NCBI GenBank assembly: GCA_900543555.1
Contig: UQRL01000061.1
Span: 1-6,450, forward strand
Direction: 5' to 3'
DNA length: 6,450 nt
Origin: an uncultured Oscillospiraceae bacterium
GTDB taxonomy: Bacteria > Bacillota > Clostridia > Oscillospirales > Acutalibacteraceae
Part shown: positions 4,348 to 6,450 of the stretch, in pieces
Layout of the letters: every line of letters starts with the position of its first letter
How positions within the stretch are numbered: position 1 is the first letter of the stretch
Made by a program: the position numbers and the translations under genes
Notes under the pieces: generated by a model
The model's database searches: none
What the model was told of the DNA's origin: nothing
The model's input: only the letters and a program-made list of their open reading frames with translations

Positions 4348-5209
4348 GCTGCGCAGCGCCCTGGACCAGGCGGAAGCGGTGTTCATCGGGGCAGGAGCCG
4401 GGCTGTCCGCCTCGGCGGGGTTCGCCTACAGCGGGCCACGGTTCCGCCGGTATTTCTCCGATTTTGAGGAGAAGTACGGCTTCCACGATATGTACACCGG
4501 TGGCTTCAGCCGATTTTTTTCCCCAGAGGAACAGTGGGCCTACTGGAGCCGGATGATTTTCTTAAACCGCTACTGCGACCCGCCCAAGCCGGTGTACCAG
4601 AATCTGCGCAAACTGGTGGGGAGCAAGGACTATTTCGTCCTCACCACCAACGTGGACCACTGTTTCCAAAAGGCCGGGTTCGACAAGGCCCGCCTGTTCT
4701 ACACCCAGGGGGACTACGGCCTGTGGCAGTGCTCCAGGCCCTGCCACCAAAAGACCTATGACAACGAAACAGCCGTCCGCCAGATGCTGGAGGCCCAGGG
4801 CTTTTCCGTAAGCGGAAACGGTGGTCTGACGCTTCCCCTGGGAGCGGTTCCCAAGATGGCTGTCCCCACCGAGCTGGTGCCCCGCTGTCCCAAGTGCGGA
4901 GGGCCCATGACTATGAACCTCCGGGCAGACGGCACCTTTGTGGAGGACGATGGCTGGCACGCCGCCGCTGCCCGCTACCAGGACTTTGTGGAGAGGCATG
5001 GGAATAGCGCCATCCTGTACCTGGAACTGGGAGTGGGGATGAACACGCCGGGGATCATCAAGTACAACTTCTGGCAGCAGGCCTATGAGAACCCCAAGGC
5101 GATGTACGCCTGCATAAACCAGGGCCAGGCCTGGGCACCCAGGGAGCTGGAGGGCCGGTCTCTCACTGTGGAGGGGGACATTGGCGAAGTCCTGAAGTTG
5201 TGTGGATAA
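4298..5209 (+). CDS. Macrodomain-linked sirtuin (SirTM), protein ADP-ribosyltransferase
   Basis: A 303-residue NAD-dependent enzyme of the SirTM branch of sirtuins, which in Staphylococcus and Streptococcus ADP-ribosylates a lipoylated GcvH-like protein instead of deacetylating. Visible marks: NAD-binding GAGAGLSASAG (31-41); TTNVDH (116-121) with Asn118; YTQGDYG (135-141), where Gln137 replaces the catalytic histidine of ordinary sirtuins, the hallmark of the class; and four zinc cysteines, Cys145 and Cys149 (WQCSRPC) and Cys197 and Cys200 (CPKC). Arg196 in VPRCPKC may be the conserved class arginine. LELGVGMNTP (243-252) is the second NAD-binding loop. The ATG at 4298 has GGAGGTG seven bases upstream, and with this start Asn118 and Gln137 carry the numbers I recall for streptococcal SirTM. 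The start lies inside the macrodomain gene, so translation is probably coupled. No GcvH-L or LplA2 gene is in the window. Confidence 0.94.
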   Translation: MYSKTGTGKSTKSSLAELRSALDQAEAVFIGAGAGLSASAGFAYSGPRFRRYFSDFEEKYGFHDMYTGGFSRFFSPEEQWAYWSRMIFLNRYCDPPKPVYQNLRKLVGSKDYFVLTTNVDHCFQKAGFDKARLFYTQGDYGLWQCSRPCHQKTYDNETAVRQMLEAQGFSVSGNGGLTLPLGAVPKMAVPTELVPRCPKCGGPMTMNLRADGTFVEDDGWHAAAARYQDFVERHGNSAILYLELGVGMNTPGIIKYNFWQQAYENPKAMYACINQGQAWAPRELEGRSLTVEGDIGEVLKLCG

Positions 5210-5217
5210 AAAACCAG

Positions 5218-5241
5218 GGCTGGAAGAAATTCCAGCCTTTT
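5218..5241 (+). terminator. Terminator of the macrodomain-sirtuin unit
   Basis: A perfect 8-bp stem, GGCTGGAA (5218-5225) and TTCCAGCC (5230-5237), with a stable GAAA tetraloop and a T run (5238-5241). It starts eight bases after the sirtuin stop codon and closes the two-gene unit. Confidence 0.93.
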
Positions 5242-5263
5242 GCTTACCCCCAAACAGGGAAGG

Positions 5264-5303
5264 GGCCGCCTCAAAAATTGCGGTGGAGTAAACAAAGAAT
5301 AGG
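5264..5303 (+). repeat. Leader repeat, copy B (upstream of the helix-turn-helix gene)
   Basis: The second copy of the segment at 276-313, sharing GGCC, CCTCAAAA, TGCG and the exact 15-mer TAAACAAAGAATAGG. Both copies are followed by a GTGTAAAA motif (343-350 and 5357-5364) and then by TGGACATAG. The DNA between the copies contains every gene from the integrase to the sirtuin. Confidence 0.6.
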
Positions 5304-5377
5304 GCATCAGCAAACCGGGTTTGCGGTGCGCTTGCAAGAATATACCTGTGAACGAAGTGTAAAATCCGATTTCTCTA

Positions 5378-5407
5378 TGGACATAGCCAGAAACATAGGT
5401 GTAGAAT
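5378..5407 (+). promoter_or_regulatory. Strong promoter of the helix-turn-helix gene
   Basis: TGGACA (5378-5383), an 18-base spacer and TAGAAT (5402-5407) each match the sigma-A consensus at five of six positions. The integrase leader has a related sequence at 400-429. A transcript from here would begin near 5414, after the TTG at 5409, which argues that the true start codon of the gene lies further downstream. Confidence 0.6.
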
Positions 5408-5408
5408 C

Positions 5409-5834
5409 TTGAAAAATCAACGGGGAGGGAACGCCACGGAAATCGGAAACACTTACACCAACCGCAGCCTATTGGGAAGATTTTTTCTTCTGCCCAACGA
5501 GATCTTCACGCTGGAATTGACTGCCGGGGAGATCGCCGTGTATGCATACCTGGTTTTTTGCGAGGACAGGGAAACGCATCAATGCTGGCCCAGCATCGGG
5601 AAGATCTGCCAGCACACTGGCATGAGCGCCAACACGGTGGCCAAGTACATTCGCCAGCTGGAGGAGAGGCGCCTCATCGACGTGGAACCCACCAAGGTGC
5701 GTACCAAGTCCGGCGAGGTGCGGAACGGGACGCTGCAGTTCACCATCCGGCCTATCCAGGAGGCGGTAAATTACAAGCTGGAGAAGGACTTGTCAGCCCT
5801 GCCAAACCCAAAGCGCACCAAGAAAAGACGGTGA
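5409..5834 (+). CDS. Helix-turn-helix (winged-helix) protein of a mobile element
   Basis: A DNA-binding protein of up to 141 residues from the HTH_36-like group common near replication or transfer genes of clostridial mobile elements. The core is LTAGEIAVYAYLVF (37-50), WPSIGKICQHTGMSANTVAKYIRQLEERRLI (60-90), a winged helix with recognition helix about 73-86, then a wing (91-113) and a basic tail ending PKRTKKRR. Its exact role, such as replication initiator accessory, partition or regulator, cannot be told. The start is doubtful. The frame opens with TTG at 5409, but that codon touches the -10 box and has no ribosome binding site. A strong GGGGAGGG (5422-5429) is instead followed six bases later by an in-frame ACG (5436-5438), where an ATG would be expected; from there the protein would be 132 residues. 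The stop codon overlaps the first base of a 114-base repeat. Confidence 0.75.
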   Translation: MKNQRGGNATEIGNTYTNRSLLGRFFLLPNEIFTLELTAGEIAVYAYLVFCEDRETHQCWPSIGKICQHTGMSANTVAKYIRQLEERRLIDVEPTKVRTKSGEVRNGTLQFTIRPIQEAVNYKLEKDLSALPNPKRTKKRR

Positions 5835-5946
5835 AACCAAACTCGGTCCTGTGCGGCGATTTGTGGCCGGTTAGAGGGCGGGGTAGGAAAACAACACCAT
5901 CGAAGCCCCACACCGGCCCTGTTGAAGCCGTGTGGGGCAGTTGTGG
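5833..5946 (+). repeat. 114-base imperfect direct repeat, copy 1
   Basis: Aligns without gaps to 6117-6230 with about 85 of 114 identical bases. The best-kept parts are the opening GAAACCAAAC and the stretch AAGCCCCA.AC.GGCCCTGTTG. This copy contains a perfect 9-bp inverted repeat, GCCCCACAC (5905-5913) and GTGTGGGGC (5930-5938), around a 16-base loop; copy 2 has lost the pairing. It begins inside the stop codon of the helix-turn-helix gene. No reading frame is conserved convincingly, so I take it as non-coding. Confidence 0.75.
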
Positions 5947-5950
5947 CCAG

Positions 5951-5969
5951 CAGTTGCCACAGGCAACTG
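5951..5969. other. Perfect 8-bp hairpin
   Basis: CAGTTGCC and GGCAACTG pair fully around a three-base loop (ACA). No T run follows, so it is not an intrinsic terminator. It is the first of a series of tightly looped hairpins between the two 114-base repeats. Confidence 0.7.
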
Positions 5970-5972
5970 TCT

Positions 5973-6032
5973 AGAGAAGCCCTCGGATACGAAGTATCCG
6001 CCTTTTCCTGCGGAAAAGCACCGGGCTTCTCT
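5973..6032. other. Three-way-junction fold (structured DNA or RNA element)
   Basis: A perfect 10-bp outer stem, AGAGAAGCCC (5973-5982) and GGGCTTCTCT (6023-6032), encloses two perfect 7-bp hairpins with three-base loops: CGGATAC-GAA-GTATCCG (5984-6000) and CTTTTCC-TGC-GGAAAAG (6002-6018). Only six junction bases are unpaired. No protein frame is credible across it. Such compact folds occur in single-strand origins, transfer origins, mobile hairpin repeats and small RNAs; I cannot assign one. Confidence 0.75.
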
Positions 6033-6070
6033 GGGTGAAAAACCTGACAAACCAAATAGACGATACCCAG

Positions 6071-6094
6071 CCCCTCCCCCTTTAGGGGGAGGGG
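6071..6094. other. Perfect 10-bp GC-rich hairpin
   Basis: CCCCTCCCCC (6071-6080) and GGGGGAGGGG (6085-6094) pair fully around a TTTA loop. A T-rich stretch (6099-6108) begins several bases after the stem, so a weak terminator on the plus strand is possible. It lies just before the second 114-base repeat. Confidence 0.65.
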
Positions 6095-6116
6095 TGAGTT
6101 TGTTTTTTGGGGGGGG

Positions 6117-6230
6117 GAAACCAAACTTGGCCCGGTGTGGCCCTGTGTGCGGTTTTGGGGGGCCGGCTAGGGAAACGACACCAGCAAAGCCCCAGACTGG
6201 CCCTGTTGGAGGCGTGTGACCTAGTTGTGA
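6117..6230 (+). repeat. 114-base imperfect direct repeat, copy 2
   Basis: Partner of 5833-5946 at the same length, about 75 percent identical, offset by 284 bases. The internal 9-bp inverted repeat of copy 1 is broken here. The two copies bracket the hairpin array, an arrangement that fits either an ancient tandem duplication that took in the hairpins or paired binding regions around a functional site. Confidence 0.75.
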
Positions 6231-6420
6231 GCGAATCGGGGAGCAGCGGCCAACCCAAGGTGAGAGGAGACCAGTGCGTCTCCACTCAGAAAGAGGCGGT
6301 TGAGAGAAACCGGAGATAGGCAGAAAAGGAAAAAGCAGGCTTAGGCGGGCCTGCAAAGGCCGCTCGCATAACCCGAACATAAAGCAGTGGAGATAGGGTG
6401 TGAAAAAAGAGCAGGTTAAA
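6231..6420. other. Non-coding stretch with further hairpins
   Basis: No gene is supported. Two hairpins are clear: TGAG-a-GGAGAC, loop CAGTGC, GTCTCC-a-CTCA (6261-6288), ten pairs with one mismatch; and GCAGGC, an eight-base loop, GCCTGC (6335-6354). The stretch is purine-rich on the plus strand and appears to be upstream DNA of whatever lies beyond the window. Confidence 0.5.
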
Positions 6421-6450
6421 GGGTGTGGGTCGGTAAACCGCCCCACACCC
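6421..6450. other. 30-base palindrome at the window edge
   Basis: GGGTGTGGG (6421-6429) pairs with CCCACACCC (6442-6450); after one T-C mismatch, CGGT pairs with ACCG around an AA turn. Thirteen of fourteen possible pairs form. It fits a transfer-origin or replication-origin inverted repeat, an operator, or a terminator whose T run lies outside the window. Confidence 0.6.

Noticed and set aside
3466..4386. 306-codon minus-strand frame opposite the macrodomain gene
   Set aside because: Antisense shadow caused by high GC; the plus frame has clear macrodomain motifs.
4298..5209. Ordinary deacetylase sirtuin (CobB/SrtN type)
   Set aside because: The catalytic histidine position is Gln137 in YTQGDYG and the gene is fused in context to a macrodomain gene, both typical of the SirTM class.
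5984..6000. Resemblance of the GGATACGAAGTATCC hairpin to loxP-like arms
   Set aside because: Only a short central match (TACGAAGTA) and no second arm with an 8-base spacer; better explained as one hairpin of the junction fold.
5833..6230. Possible CRISPR array
   Set aside because: Only two long imperfect repeats and no regular short repeats or spacers; no cas genes in the window.
5871..6446. 191-codon minus-strand frame across the repeat and hairpin region
   Set aside because: It reads through hairpins and both repeats, has odd composition and no known domain, and similar frames arise in other frames of the repeats.

Overview
The window looks like accessory DNA from a GC-rich, low-GC-clade (Firmicutes) gut anaerobe, most likely an Oscillospiraceae-type clostridium. 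The evidence is strong AGGAGG-type ribosome binding sites, Gram-positive-style terminators, a Tn916-like integrase architecture, and a short helix-turn-helix protein of a kind common on clostridial mobile elements. The taxonomic call is an inference from style, not from a marker gene.

Layout, left to right. Positions 1-275 hold no convincing gene. A leader and promoter module (276-470) precedes a 405-residue tyrosine recombinase (471-1688), which ends in a strong hairpin terminator. A hairpin-rich gap follows, then a bidirectional terminator (2009-2046). Directly against the terminator lies the 3' half of a tRNA-Trp(CCA) gene on the minus strand (2047-2091), from the anticodon loop to CCA. 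This is the classic attachment-site remnant of an element that integrates into a tRNA gene.

To its right is a divergent pair: an HxlR-family regulator (minus strand, 2215-2550) and an NAD(P)-binding reductase-like protein (2856-3485). The control region between them shows two promoter candidates and operator-like inverted repeats. After a terminator comes a two-gene unit: a macrodomain protein with a Cys/His metal-site motif (3574-4347), overlapping by 50 bases a macrodomain-linked sirtuin, SirTM class (4298-5209). A textbook terminator closes it. SirTM proteins ADP-ribosylate target proteins and the partner macrodomain removes the mark. The usual lipoylation partners (GcvH-L and LplA2) are absent here, so the substrate of this pair is open.

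The right end (5242-6450) starts with a second copy of the leader module seen before the integrase. It drives a small winged-helix protein (5409-5834) whose expected ATG start appears to be ACG. About 600 bases of non-coding, highly structured DNA follow: two 114-base imperfect direct repeats flanking an 8-bp hairpin, a three-way-junction fold and a 10-bp GC hairpin, then further hairpins and a 30-base palindrome at the window edge. This could be an origin, transfer site or structured RNA locus; the sequence alone does not decide.

The most interesting reading is a mobile, stress-linked reversible ADP-ribosylation cassette carried beside a tRNA-Trp-targeting integrase.
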